A stretch of 64,000 nt of DNA from Neostapfia colusana (taxonomy: Eukaryota > Streptophyta > Magnoliopsida > Poales > Poaceae). The notes beneath the pieces were generated by a model. That model was given only the letters and a program-made list of their open reading frames with translations, did no database searches and was not told the DNA's origin. Each line of letters starts with the position of its first letter. Within the stretch, counting starts at the first letter, position 1. This document shows positions 9,153 through 21,200 of this stretch, piece after piece. The position numbers and the translations under genes were made by a program. The DNA is taken from assembly GCA_030760725.1 (NCBI GenBank), contig JASWHV010000003.1, positions 110,206,153-110,270,152 on the forward strand. The letters run 5' to 3'.

Positions 9153-10900
9153 GCATTGGGAATAGCACGAATGAAAAGAGCATATTTTAAAAAACTTAGA
9201 AGTATACGAGTGAGAAACGTATAGTATGCCCACATAAGGACTATTACTAGTATAGTTACTTAAGGTGGCAAGCTAACTTGTGTTAATATTCAGTATTTCA
9301 ATTTTGTAGCGGCGCACCTACGTGGAGGTAAGAATGGTAAGGAACGCCACCGAAAGCGGATCAATTTCGGTTAGCTCCCCCACAAGAGGAAAGTATTGTG
9401 GGATGTCATGTTCAACAATGGATGGGAAGTGAATATGTTTTCTAATACTGTTCATGTCTTAGAGACATATGAAATGCACTAGCCTCTAGTGCGCAAACCC
9501 AGGGTCAAGAGGAGGAGACCCCATCATGTGGTTTGTAACAAGAAATGTCTCCTGTAGGGCTCTTCATGTCATATGAGGCATATGAAAGCGCTGTTCAACC
9601 GGTGTGCTTTATTGCAAAGGTGTAGAGCCCCCATCGGGTGGTGAATAACCCGATCATGTACCTTGAGACGTGACTTGACTCAAGGACGGCCCGTATGACA
9701 ATGATATGGGGCATATGTTTTTACTATGATATGGAACTGCCTGAAATGGAAACCATTGTGTGCATCACTGTTGTTTGTTTTTTCTGCAGGTACCGTAACC
9801 ACGAGTAGAACATTGCGTTTAGAAAACTAGTTTGAGTGACCGTTTTAGTGCCACCACTTGAGACGTATATGCCGGTGTAACGCCGGTTAGGATTTTTTAT
9901 TTGGTGAGAAAACATAGTACCGTAATATGTTTTTAACTACATGAAAAATGAATTTTTCAAAGAAAAGAGTAATTATGGAGTCTAGGAGTCCATTAGGGAT
10001 TAATGAACTCCTATATTTAACTAAGAGTCAATTGGGACTATAGTTTTCATCTCAAACATTTAGAAACCATCTCCCCTGTTTTGGCAGAATTTTTGCTGAA
10101 ATTGAACAGGGCATAACTTTTGTTTGGTTGAACCAATAGAGGTGAGGGATAAATTTCTGGAAAGATTTTGAAGTCTCCCTCAAAATGGATGAAAATCTCA
10201 GATGAGTGTTAACTGTCCCGACACAGGGCAGACCAAAAATACTCTCTGGAATTTTCTGTAAATCAACCATAACTTCATGTAGAAAAATCTCTAAGGGTCA
10301 TGTAAGACATCGTTGGAAATTTTGTGATATGTGTTACGATTTTGTAGTTCAAAGTTTCTACAGATTTGGGGTAGAACTTTCCGAAATCTTGCGGACAAAT
10401 CCAACACTTTCAGAGTAGGTGCTGTCAAAATTGTTCCAGATTTCTGTCAACTTTGAAATATCATAACTCCTGATCCAGAATTCATATGAAGGCAAATAAA
10501 TAATAGTTGGAAATATATTAAAGTTGTCTAAAACTTTGATATTCAACTTGAGACATGAAACTGCCATTTTCATAATCAAATTCTGGGATTAAGGCCAAAT
10601 AGCCATTCTGAACAGAGCATTGCTCATTGCCCATGTAACTTAGGACTTGTTGCGGACAGGAGGATTTTTATACTTCTCTAAGTTCCATGACATATTCATT
10701 AGTTACCTTTCATCATTCCTTATTGTTGGTTTAAGTGTTTCACAAACTTGAGCAAGCATTGGTTATATTTCAGAATTGTCAAAAACCTTGTTTCCTTCAT
10801 GTATGCTGCACTATTGATGTGATGCTTTTGCGGTTAATAATTTAGAGTTCAAGTTGAGTACAATCTTGGATATTAACTGTAAATTGCTCACTCTTGCAGT
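9153..10900 (+). other. Leader of E1 with possible 3' splice site
   Basis: About 1.75 kb without a credible gene. Recognisable leader blocks shared with D and E4 include 'gagtgaccgttttagtgccacc' variants near 9835-9855 and repeated 'ccgttggaaa' motifs. It ends in ctcttgcag immediately before the first gag ATG (10901), a good plant 3' splice-site context. The same layout occurs in E4 and D. Confidence 0.65.
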
Positions 10901-11992
10901 ATGTATGATATCATTCCGGGTATGAAGTTGGTGGTTCCAGTCGGGATGGAAATGATTCGTCGCAGCGATGATCACTGCCATCATCAACCGGACGGGCGGA
11001 GGTGTTGGGAAGAATGGCTGGGTCTCTTGAGATGTTGGTGCAGCAAGGCATACGACAAGAGACCTCACAGCAAAACCCATACTGAATACTTATCTGGATT
11101 TTCTAGCAAGACAACCACCGGTATTCTCGGAAGTTAAAGAAGCCTTGGAGGCTGATCATTGGCTCTGAGTGATTGAATCTAAACTGGGAACACTCCAGTG
11201 TGATGAATATGAGAAGGTTTTATTTGCCGCTCAGCAACTTTATGGATCCGCTGGGGCTTGGTGGTCTGAATATCTTGATAAGATCGCTGAAGGCCATCGT
11301 GTGACGTGGACGGAGTTCCGTGATGCTTTCTATGCACGTCATATCTATGAGGACATCGTCAAAACCAGAGTTGAAGAGTTCTATGAACTCAAGCAAGGAG
11401 GCATGAGTATTATGGAGTACTTTATGGAATTTAACCGTTTAGTACAATATGCATCCGCTTATGTAGATAAAGAGATGATGAAGTGTCATTACTTCTTCCG
11501 AGGCCTCGATGTGAAGCTTTGGGCGAAAGTGGCACAATGCAATAAAGGGAATTATAACGAGTTAGTCAATGACGCTATGATTCAAGAAATAGCTGAACTC
11601 GAGCATAAGGAAAGTAAGAGGAAAAGAAAATTAGCACTGGCAAGTACAGGTGATTATCATCAAGAACAACTGGTGATATATTCCTTACCATCCGGGTTGG
11701 AAATTCAGTCCTTTGACAGGCCACCTCAAATCCAATACTGTCCATATTCACCCATGGATGTTCATCCACTGCTGCAACAGCAGAAAATGACTATTTGTGC
11801 ACCCCCACCTCAGCAAAGTGCACAATAATATCAACCACCTCCATATTATGAAGATCCTGAGATCGCATCGTACGGTACTTGTAGCGATGTAGAGCATATT
11901 CCTCCGGAGAGTCAAGTGACCAAGCAGAGCAGCAGTCATATGTCATCTCAAGCTGCAAAGAAATTTCATGGTCAGCCAAGAGGACAACACTG
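10901..11992 (+). pseudogene. Gag of E1, broken, no zinc knuckle
   Basis: Capsid-like protein. The longest open part, 11169-11828, contains the gag capsid pattern (FAAQQLYGSAGAWWSEYL, then VTWTEFRDAFYARHI and the SIMEYFMEFNRL variant of QGxMSVxEY). The N-terminal part 10901-11160 is frameshifted. A TAA at 11826-11828 interrupts the Gln-rich tail and fits a CAA-to-TAA change. Further frame continues to a TGA near 11990. No CX2CX4HX4C motif is found between the capsid and the protease, so the nucleocapsid knuckle seen in E3 and F has been lost. Confidence 0.87.
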
Positions 11993-11995
11993 AAA

Positions 11996-12465
11996 GTGGG
12001 GAACGTAAACTATATGGCGGTTGAAGACGTTCCCGTGGAAGAACCCGTGTTTGCGGGCATGTTCAGCCTACGTGATCAGCCCATGTTTGTGTTGTTCAAC
12101 TTCGGTGCTACACATGGTTTTATCAGCAAAGATTATGTGGTTAAGCACCAAATACCAGCAGCCACCTTGGCCGCATCGTATCAAATTAATTCACTGGGAG
12201 GTATTAGGACAGCGGGCAGGATTGTTGCTCGAGCGCCTATATGTTTGGATGGGCGGATATATCCTACTACTCTTATCATATTGGAAGGCTTGCGGATTGA
12301 CATTATCTTGGGAATGGTTTGGTTGACACATCACCAAGCTATCTTTGATATTAGTTCATGAACAGTGCAGCTGAATTCAAATAAGCACGGGCAACACACG
12401 TTGATTCTGAGAAATGTTGCACCGGAAGTCACTGCTGTCCACACCGTTGAAGCTAAGAAACTGGA
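11996..12465 (+). pseudogene. Protease of E1, active site altered
   Basis: The 11996-12361 frame matches the family protease (EDVPVEEPVFAGMF, RIYPTTLIILEG, DIILGMVWL) but reads VLFNFGATHGFIS where F, A and E3 read DSG. The catalytic Asp is Asn and the neighbouring Ser is Phe. The frame ends at TGA (12359-12361), explained by CGA to TGA, and continues in frame for about 100 bases before a frameshift near 12465. It cannot be an active aspartic protease. Confidence 0.87.
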
Positions 12466-13161
12466 GGACTTCCAGTGGTCTGCGAATATCCGGATGTGTT
12501 TCCCGATGATCTACCGGGCATACCGTCCGAACTTGAAGTGGAGTTCAAAATTGAACTAGCACCGGGAACCACACCGATCTCTCGGAGGCCGTATAAAATG
12601 GCACCGAAGGAACTCGCGGAGCTGAAAAAGCAGCTGAATGATTTGGTAAGAAAAGGCTTCATTCGCCCTAGTTCATCACCTTGGGGATGTTCCGCGCTGT
12701 TCGTCAAGAAAAAGGATGAGACTTTGAGTCTATGAGGGGACTATAGTCCGCTGAATGCCGTGATGATCAAGAACAAGTATCCACTATCACGTATCGATTT
12801 GCTTTTCGATCAGCTAGTGGGTGCTAAAGTTTTCTCAAAGATGGATATTTGGTCTGGATATCACCAGATAAAAATATGGGTGGAAGACATAACCAAGACG
12901 GCATTCTCGACGAGATACGGGTTATATGAGTATCTCGTCATGTCATTCGGACTCACTAATGCTCCGGCTCATTTTATGTACTTGATGAGTTCAGTCTTCA
13001 TGCCGGAGCTGGACAAGTTCGTCGTGGTCTTCATCGATGATATCTTGGTATATTCTAAGTCGGAGGAAGAACACGCCGAACATCTGCATATTGTGCTCCA
13101 ACGCCTACGGGATCACAAACTATATGCAAAATTCAGCAAATGTGAGTTTTGGATCAACTAA
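12466..13161 (+). pseudogene. Reverse transcriptase of E1
   Basis: RNA-directed DNA polymerase domain, almost complete but interrupted. The order is VCEYPDVFPDDLPG, FKIELAPGTTPISRRPYKM, SSSPWGCSALFVKKKDE, then an internal TGA at about 12733, then NKYPLSRIDLLFDQL, FSKMDIWSGYHQIKI, the catalytic FIDDILVYS box (about 13030-13060) and the thumb. It ends at a TAA (13159-13161), which is CAA in related copies. The metal-binding acids in SKMD and IDD survive. The frame is continuous with the RNase H that follows apart from these stops. Confidence 0.9.
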
Positions 13162-13815
13162 GTGAAATTTCTTGGTCACATTATTTCTGCGGAAGGCATC
13201 ACAGTTGATCCAAGCAAGATCGTCCAAGTGCTGAATTGGACTTCACCAAAGTCAGTCCACGAAGTCCGTAGCTTTCTCGGTTTAGCGGGGTACTACTGGA
13301 GATTCATTCTGAATTTCTCCAAGGTCTCTAAACCGATGACGGAACTTCTGAAGAAAGGCAACAAATATGTGTGGAGTGAAGCATGTGAGGAGTCATTCAA
13401 AGCATTGGTAAAGCACCTCACAACAGCACCATTGTTGGCGCAGCCCGATACAACTAAGGCTTTTGATGTTTATTGCGATGCATCCGGCATCGGCCTTGGC
13501 TGCGTGCTTATGCAAGAAGGGCAAGTGGTCGCGTATGGACGCAGGCAGCTTTGGAATCATGAGCAGAATTATCCGACACATATCTAGAGCTCGCTGCTGT
13601 GGTTCTTGCTCTAAAAATGTGGAGACACTATTTACTTGGGAATTTAGTTCACCTCTACACTGACCACAAGAGTTTAAAATATATCTTGACACAAAAAGAA
13701 TTAAATATGAGGCAGCGAAGATGGTTAGATTTAATCAAGCATTACGAACTGGAGATTCATTACCATTCTGGAAAAGCGAATGTGGTTGCCGACACCCTTA
13801 GTCGGAAATCACGTG
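13162..13815 (+). pseudogene. RNase H of E1
   Basis: Connection (FLGLAGYYWRFILNFSK) and RNase H domain that would degrade the RNA template. DVYCDASGIGLGCVLMQ is at about 13470-13515. A one-base loss near 13584 breaks the frame inside the LELAAV motif. The domain resumes in the 13599-14144 frame with LYTDHKSLKYI and VVADTLSRKS. It is broken by that frameshift. Confidence 0.88.
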
Positions 13816-14337
13816 TTCATAACCTGACCATGGATGCAATGGAGGAAGAAGAACCGAGCCTGCGCTTGGTTACCTATGGTTCATTGTTTAACCTTGCCCT
13901 CATTCCTACAGTTCATGATGAAATTGTAGAGGCACAAAAGAAAGATAAGGGCATGGCACATATCCGGAAGAGAATAGACAAAGGAGAGGTAAAGTGCTTC
14001 CGGAAAGATAAGAACGGTACGTTATGGTTCAAGAATCGTATAGTCGTACTGCAGGACATGAAGCTTCGTAAGAAGATATTAGACGAAGCTCATTTATCAA
14101 ATTGTCCATTCATCCGGGAAGCAACAAGATGTACCAGGACTTGAAATCTAAGTTCTGGTGGACGCGGATGAAAAGAGAGATTGCAAAGTACGTATCCGAG
14201 TGTGATACGTGTCGGCGGGTTAAAGTCGACCATATGGGGAAAGCAGGACCACTTCAACCGCTGAAGGTTCCAGCATGGAAGTGGGAAGACATAAGTATGG
14301 ACTTCATCGTCAGTTTACCAATGACCAGCAAGATTCC
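13816..14337 (+). pseudogene. Integrase N-terminal part of E1, truncated
   Basis: Linker, then an HHCC zinc-binding region: the His in DEAHLS and SIHPGSNKMY, then SECDTCRRVK (about 14195-14222). A one-base frameshift near 14095 splits them. The core begins with WEDISMDFIVSLP, carrying the first catalytic Asp, and is cut at about 14337 where opposite-strand gag of element D starts. The other catalytic acids are absent, so integrase is dead. Confidence 0.88.
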
Positions 14338-14461
14338 TTGGAAGTTCTGGCGGTGGAGGAGGTGGTGGCTGCTGCGTCGTGGTTTGCTCCGGAGGTGGAG
14401 ACTCATCACCACGAACCTTACTCGGACCTCCCTCCTCTTGCGTGGACCGTGTACGCACCAT
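14338..14461 (-). pseudogene. Gag N-terminus of D, truncated
   Basis: The ATG is at 14461-14459 (MVRTRSTQEEGG), followed by an acidic stretch and a Pro run (QQPPPPPPPELP), very like the gag starts of A (MTRTRANPD) and E4 (MVRTHSPSR). Coding is lost at 14338, where E1 integrase sequence begins on the other strand. The ATG is preceded by ATGCAG on the minus strand, a splice-acceptor-like context. Confidence 0.8.
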
Positions 14462-16207
14462 TCTGCATTCATACCATTCAAACGATCAGCACATGTTGGT
14501 TTATTTCATCCAGTCTATACAATAGTTGCGAGAATGGAATAAATAATGCGCATAACAATCACACATATGGATAAAGTATAAACTTTATACAACATATACA
14601 TCCCTTGACCGTGTCACACGATCGAGTTCCAAGGTAATGAACTTTAGGGATTAAAAGTTCATTTCGACCATCGTGGGTCGCCATGGGATGTTAAGTGTGT
14701 TAGCATGCGTAATTCCTTGCTATTGTACTGGACCCAAACATGCACTCGCTCGAAATGATATGTTGAATGCATAAACTTTTTGAATCCAACTCGCAGTTTT
14801 ACAACAGCCACTGGACGTCGAGTTGTGAAACTAAGTGTTTTGGTTGAAACACTTCAGCATGGTGTTCTGTCCAGCTTGTGATCCAGCAGACCAGTTGGAA
14901 TATTCAACTGTTTTGACCACCTTAGAGGCAAAATCTGGACTAGCGTTCAACAACAAAGTTGTAGCACATTTCCTGTACTTTCCAACGGTGTCTTGCTTGA
15001 CCCTTGGAAATTTTTCTACAGGAAGTTGTGGTTGAAATACAGAAAACTTCAGAGAGCATTTTGGTCTGCCCTGTTTCTTGACAGTACCTACTCATCTGAG
15101 GTTTTCATCCCTTTGGAGGGAGATTTTGTTCTGGAGCTCTACAGAAAAGTTGTAGAGGAATTCAAACTATTCCAGAATGGTATCCCACACCTCCATTGGT
15201 TCAACCAATCTTAAGTTATGCCCTGTTCAAGTTCAGCAAATTTCTGCTGAAAACAGGGGAGATTGTTCCTATGTTTTTTGAGGTTGAATCTATACTCCCA
15301 ATTGACTCTTAGTTCAATATAGGAGTTTACTAACCCCTAAATGGAAACCTAAACTTCATTTTTAACTCTTTTCTTTGAAAATATACTTTTATGCAGTCTC
15401 GGTACTACGTTTACTCACCAAAGAAAAATCATAAACCGGTATTCCGACATATACGTGTCAAATGGTGGAACTAAGAACGTCACTCACAAATGGTTACTAA
15501 ACGTCATGCACTAACGTGGTTAGTGTATCTGCAGAAGAACACACAATAATGGTACACACAAAGGTTTTAACATTGCAGGCAGTTCCATATCATAGTAAAA
15601 ATATACGGTCTGTATCATTGCCATATGGATCGTCCTTGAGTCAAGTCACGTCTCAAGGTACATGGTCGTGTTTTCACACCACACGGCAGGGAACCCGAGT
15701 AGAGCGCGAACGGGTCGTCACGGTTGGGAATTTTATCAACCCAACAGATACCACCTACTGCCTCATGACCGTTGAGGCACGCAGATGGCGAGCGCTGCAT
15801 ACGGCCCTTTGAACATTGAACGTTCAAGAGTTGCATACTATCGTGTTGCTTACCACATGATGGGGTATTCTTACTTTTGCCTGAAGCACGCTGGAGATCA
15901 GCGTTTTCATATGCTCTCCGAACCATGAGAAGGTTCAAAGACTCATATTAACTACCGTGCCAAGCCACGGTATATCCTTCCGTACTATTACTCGTGAGTT
16001 ACCGCAATTGATCCGCCTGTGGTGGCATACCTTACCTCTTACCTAACGTCAGAGCGTCGCTACAGAATATATAACATATAAGTTAGCTTTTTCCACCAGC
16101 ATATCTAGTACTATCATAGACATTATGTGGGCATAGTGACTAATCCTCACTCGACTACTTCTTAATTTTCAAAATAGGCTCTTTTCCAGCATGCTATTCC
16201 CAATGCT
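14462..16207 (-). other. Leader of D
   Basis: Noncoding, homologous in reverse to the E1 leader (for instance the blocks near 15420-15520 and 16090-16200). No shared open frame was seen. Confidence 0.7.
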
Positions 16208-16219
16208 TCTCTGATACCA
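16208..16219 (-). other. Primer-binding site of D, last base altered
   Basis: The minus strand reads TGGTATCAGAGA, the initiator tRNA-Met site with its twelfth base changed (C to A). It is four bases inside the LTR end at 16224. Confidence 0.88.
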
Positions 16220-16223
16220 CGTC

Positions 16224-18215
16224 TGTGGGGACCACCCCGTGGTTCACCTACTCCAGGATCGCAGAGGGTGGTGCCGTGTGATGCGACACCCAACAGCACA
16301 CTCGAAAAGATTAAAGAACAACATATAAACTTTTATTTGATATAAAACAGCGGAAGTCTTTGTACAAAAGCTTAACTATACAGCGGAAGTATATACATAG
16401 CTACTCTCTACTCCTATCCACGCAAAAGTGCAGCCGTCCAGCCCGGGAACGCTACACACTAGCAGCATGGAACCGGAGATCACAGCGGCGTGCAGGGCTC
16501 TATCTCGGCCGTGTACCCCGATGGAGGCATCGCCTCGTCCTCGGACCCCTCCTCATAGCTCTCACCTGGATACAGCTAAAATATTGCAACCGTGAGCATG
16601 ATGGCTCGGCAAGTCTTAACCGTCAACCCTAGGCATGGAACTCTACATGCAAGAATGTGTAAGATAGGAAAAATGACTTTGCCATAAAGACACGCCTACA
16701 TGTTGATCCTTACTTTCAGTTTTATAGCAACAGTTTATTGCGCCTTAGGCAGCCCTCACATCGGAAGTCCACAATCAAACAAGAAACGCTTTCCTCCAAT
16801 GTGGTGGTGGCCAAAGTGGAATATAAACTTAATTAGCTCTATAACTACAGCAGACAAGGTTTCAAGACATTAATAGTTCAATACAGCATATTCAGTTGGC
16901 TTATTTCACTTCTTACTACGTCACAGCGCAGTGAACAAGCGGGTACTCAAATAACCGAGAGGGACGGTGATTGCAATCAAGACACACCTGGATAAGACGT
17001 TGCATAGACCCACTTTCAAAAGCGTGATTCCGCACCCCTTCCTACTCTATTTTATGCAACAAACTTTCAAAGGCAACCCAAATGCCGAACCGGTCCATCC
17101 GTAACGGGCAGGAGGTCCCCGCGTGGAGCGTGACTGTTCCCACCAGCAGATTTACACCAATCTACCCTCAACCCACTCCTATTTACGGTTGGGTAAGCCT
17201 CGGCACCCAGGTTAACCAATTACATCGGTTTCCTGGTTCCCATATGCAAGTATGCATCCGGTACTGTTCGATACTTGTCCATCAGGGCCGCACACGGACG
17301 GTCCTCAACCGACACCAACAGGGCTACGCACGTGAGACCTCTGCTCACTGCATCCTATCCCCCCTGCTGGGTCTCATTTTCACAACTTAAGCCATTTTCT
17401 ACCTCTTCTCATTCCGTGTGATAAGTACTATCTCGCGAGTAGCTTCCAACCACTCGACTTCTACCGAGATCCTAAACATTAGCATGGCATTCTCTACTCG
17501 TCGAGTCTGTAAACTACCCAACCATCCATAGGATTTAAAGGTTAATAAATTGGGTTTCAATCACCCTAACTCTAATGCAAGCATTCACCCTAGACATAAG
17601 TGATACAAATAAAAAGCTTTATAAAAGGTACTTAAGTGCAAACCGGGGCTTGCCTGGTTGCGAGTCAAACGGGAAGTTAGCTTCAGGCGGGAGGACATCC
17701 AAGGGCTCCGTTGCGTCCTCAACTTCGGCCACTAAATGAAATGTAGCAAAATATATGTATAAGTATTAAGGATTTATAAGAATTGAACTTCTTTTCATAG
17801 CTACTTCTATTTAGGATCCTTAATTGGCTTTGGAATTTTTACAGTGAAGACTAAACTCTCTAAGGATGATCTGAGCAAAATTTGGAGAAATGTCACTGCA
17901 CATTGTGGTCTCCAAAATTCCCACAAGAACAAGGCTTCTCTGAAATTTGAGCCCAAACCAGGAGCTTTGACATGACTAACAGTGGAAGAACTGATTAGGT
18001 TAAGTCTCCATGGTTCTAACAAAATTTGTTTCACCATTTTTGGAGCTACCAACAGAGAGATATGAATTTTTGAAGTTGGACAGAAGTTCTGAAAAGGTTT
18101 CTGTTTAAATTTCCAAATAAAGGCTGAACTTTGGAAGGCAATTTAGCCTAATAAATGAACTCCAATAAAGCTAAAATTTTTACTGGAAATCAGTTACTAT
18201 GAAAAGGATTAGCTT
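16224..18215 (-). repeat. LTR of D (L2), 3' half only
   Basis: Plus-strand edge TGTGGGGACC, matching the reverse complement of the CCCCACA ends of P1 and P2. It parallels L3 (42961 onward) through the gcctgttcaac-type blocks, 'tgagcatgatggctc' and the region of 'aaatttttacagtg' (about 17835). Homology to a minus LTR fades near 18215, and plus-strand LTR P2 begins at once, so the 5' half of this LTR is missing. Confidence 0.8.
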
Positions 18216-18224
18216 TTCGTCCTC

Positions 18225-21200
18225 CGATCACCAGACACCAACTGAACTCCCTTTGCCCGAGCTCCCCACAGCAAAAGGCTTTGCCCATGAGTGCTCTAGC
18301 CGTCTAGCAGCTTATCCCCACGGTTCCGAGCTCGCTTGCGCCTAGAAACGGCAAAAATCGCCACTTCTCTCAAGTGAAAACCGAAATAAACCGAGTCGGC
18401 CACCGTGGACAGCTCACACCAAAAGAGGTCTTGCCCAAGTAAGCCAACTCCTCGGTGCACCCGTGAATTGAGCTGCTGAAGACCAAAACTCAGCCCTAGC
18501 CATTGATCACAGAAGGAGAATTTAGAGTTTTTCTCCTGGGCAGCACAAACCGAACCCGAGGTAGGAGTTTGCAAAATTCTTCGTTAATTCGTGTTCTTAT
18601 TGATTCAAACCTTGCACAAAGCTTCCTAAATAATTGGCGCACCTCCTCCATCAATTTTAGACCTAGATATGGGGTGTAGAGGGAGAATTTCCGTATCTTG
18701 TCCATGGCGCACCGCCGGACCCCATCGAGCGCACGATGCCGAAGGGTTTGTAGCGCTCCCCGGTCCGATTAACCTCCATGTCGACCTTCTACACGATCCC
18801 CTGGTGCTCTAGAGCAAAAAACCCGATCATTTGGTGAAGGAATGAGCCGCCACTACCTCACCAGAGCCCTAGTTCTCGCTGTTGCCGGTGCGCGGTGGTT
18901 TCCGGTGAGCTCCGGCCGCCAGCGACTTCACCAACATGTTCAGTGGCATGGAAAATGGGGTGGGGGCGACTTTGGAGTCGGGAGGCGGCCGGGAAGGCCG
19001 GTCCGGTGACCCTTGCCGGACGGCGCCGCCACTCCCCTGTTTGGTGCGAGGTAGAAGACGAAGACTGGTGAGTGGGACCCACTGTCGGTGTTTAAACATT
19101 TCCAGAATTTCCCCAATTCAGTCCAAACTTTGGAGAGCCATAACTTTGTGTAAGAATGTCCAAAAATTGTCAAATAAATTTCTTTGGATTCCTTTCAACG
19201 AGTACTATCCATGGGTGCAGCCCAATATTTATGAAAATATAATCATTTGGCTCATTAATTCATTTATATAAAATCCAGTAGGATTTTTTACAGGAGTTCT
19301 ATTCATTGGAAAATTCCCAAATTTGGGCAGGACATTCTTCCAAAAATCCTTGAACTCCAGTAAAAGTTTTAGAGGCATTGGACTTAGTTTGCTTGGCCAA
19401 ATGTAGTGTCAATCCTTTATGTTTCTGAAACATGGGAAAATGAACAGAGACATTTTCAGACTTTTACCCAAGTTTGGAAAATTCATATCTCTGTGTAGGA
19501 AGCTCCAAAAATGGTGAAACCAAGTCCTATGGACTCATGATACTCCTAAGTTTCTGAAAAAACCAAATTTGGAGCATGCCAAGACCTTAGAAATTCCATA
19601 GGAATTCAGAGAAGCCAAATAGCTAAGAAAATTCCATAGGCCACATTTTACATCAACTTTGTCTGTCATTTTTGCAAGCCATACCTCTGTATGATCTATG
19701 GACCACTGTAAAAATTTCAGAGCAAGTTAAGATCATCTTCTCCAATTTTCTGACAATTATGTCCAGCTTCATACTTATGTCCATTATATGGTCTTTTGAA
19801 CTTTATTCCAAAACCTCCAATGCTAAAAATGTTGTTTTCTCTGTTCCAGCACATAGCCAAACCCAAATATCGATCTGTAGTTAGTCTGAACTTTTCAAGT
19901 CATAAAGCCCTTTTGCTTTATAATTCCTTATTTGCAATATGAACGTATGTATATTCATATCGGTAGGAAACACGACGGAGGAGGTCGATGAGAAACTTGA
20001 CTCGAAGCAGCAAGTTGAGGATTTATCCGTCGACAAAATACTGACTTCAAAGTAGTAATAAACCTGCAGCAACATAAGGCAAGCCCTGGTTTGCATTTTA
20101 CAGCTTTTTAGTTACATTTTACTTTGTATCACTTTTATTGTTCTAGTATGTATTGTGCATTAGGTCAAGGTGATTGATACTCCAAATGCATGACCCACAA
20201 ACCCTTGGAGTTAAAGGGTAGAACAGGTTACCATCGTATAGTTTTCTGCTAGGCTTAAGTTGTATAGGATCCCGTACAAGTCGGGTAGTTGGAAGGTACT
20301 CGCGAGTTTATGATGGCAGTTCAGCGGGGTATGATTCTAGAGAATGGAATAACTGGAATGGAAATGAGACCGGGCAGAGAGTAGGAGCAGCAGGACGGTG
20401 GGCCTGTGTTGCCGTAGCTCTGTTTGTGTCGGTTAAGGACCGATGCATATGCCACCCTGCTGAGCAAGTTTGAACAGTACCGGTACCATACTGGAGTTAT
20501 GGGGTCCAGGAAACCAACGTAACTCGGGTACTCTCGTGTCGAAACTCATATGGCCGTCCTTTGAGGGTTGGTGTCAGAGGTGTAAACCCGCTAGCAGAGC
20601 AACTTCGACGTGTTCCGGGTAGTGGCCCTTCTGATGGGTCGGCAGAACTGGTTCGGCATTGGAGTGACGGGTAAAAGATTGCTGCATACAACGTAAAAAA
20701 TAGCTCTTGTGTGAGTCTTTCGAGGCGGATGTATGTGTCATGTGTTCCGGTTGTGTCCTGATTCGAATCACCGTCCCTCACGGTTATATGAGTACCACTT
20801 GTTCACTGTGTTGTGACGTAGTAACAACTTCCAGATGAAGTGAAATGAATCATTGCCGTCGTGAAGTTCTTAAGTTCATTGTATTGCAAACCATGTATGT
20901 TATAGTGTAGAGCTCACTAAGTTTATCTTCCACTTTGGGCATCACCACATCGGAGCAAAGCGTTTCTTGTTTGATTGTGGACTTCCGATGTGAGCACTGC
21001 CTAGGGCATATTAATCTGCTGCTATAAAACTAAATGTAAGGAATAACATGTAGGCGTGTCTTTATTGCATCATACTTGTCCTATGTTAATAATCCCTACA
21101 TGTAGAGTTTTATGGATAGGAGTGTCGGTCAAGTCTTGCTGAGCCATCGTGCTCACGGTTGCATTATTAGTGTTTTGCAGGTTATAAAATTTGCTATGAA

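Larger units (their letters stand above)
8860..14337 (+). mobile_element. Ty3/gypsy element E1, decayed 5' part
   Basis: Plus-strand family-1 element: LTR end, primer site, leader, gag, protease, RT, RNase H and the first part of integrase. It ends abruptly at about 14337, where minus-strand gag of element D begins. Stops and frameshifts run throughout, the protease active site is altered, and no nucleocapsid knuckle is visible. It is dead and old relative to A and F. Confidence 0.9.
14338..18215 (-). mobile_element. Ty3/gypsy element D, 5' fragment
   Basis: Minus-strand family-1 fragment: partial 5' LTR (16224 to about 18215), primer site, leader, and the first about 41 codons of gag ending at 14338. 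Everything downstream is lost at the junction with E1. It lacks the extra ORF present in element A; only the inter-ORF segment around 14570-14590 is shared. The right limit is approximate, where homology switches to a plus-strand LTR. Confidence 0.8.
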
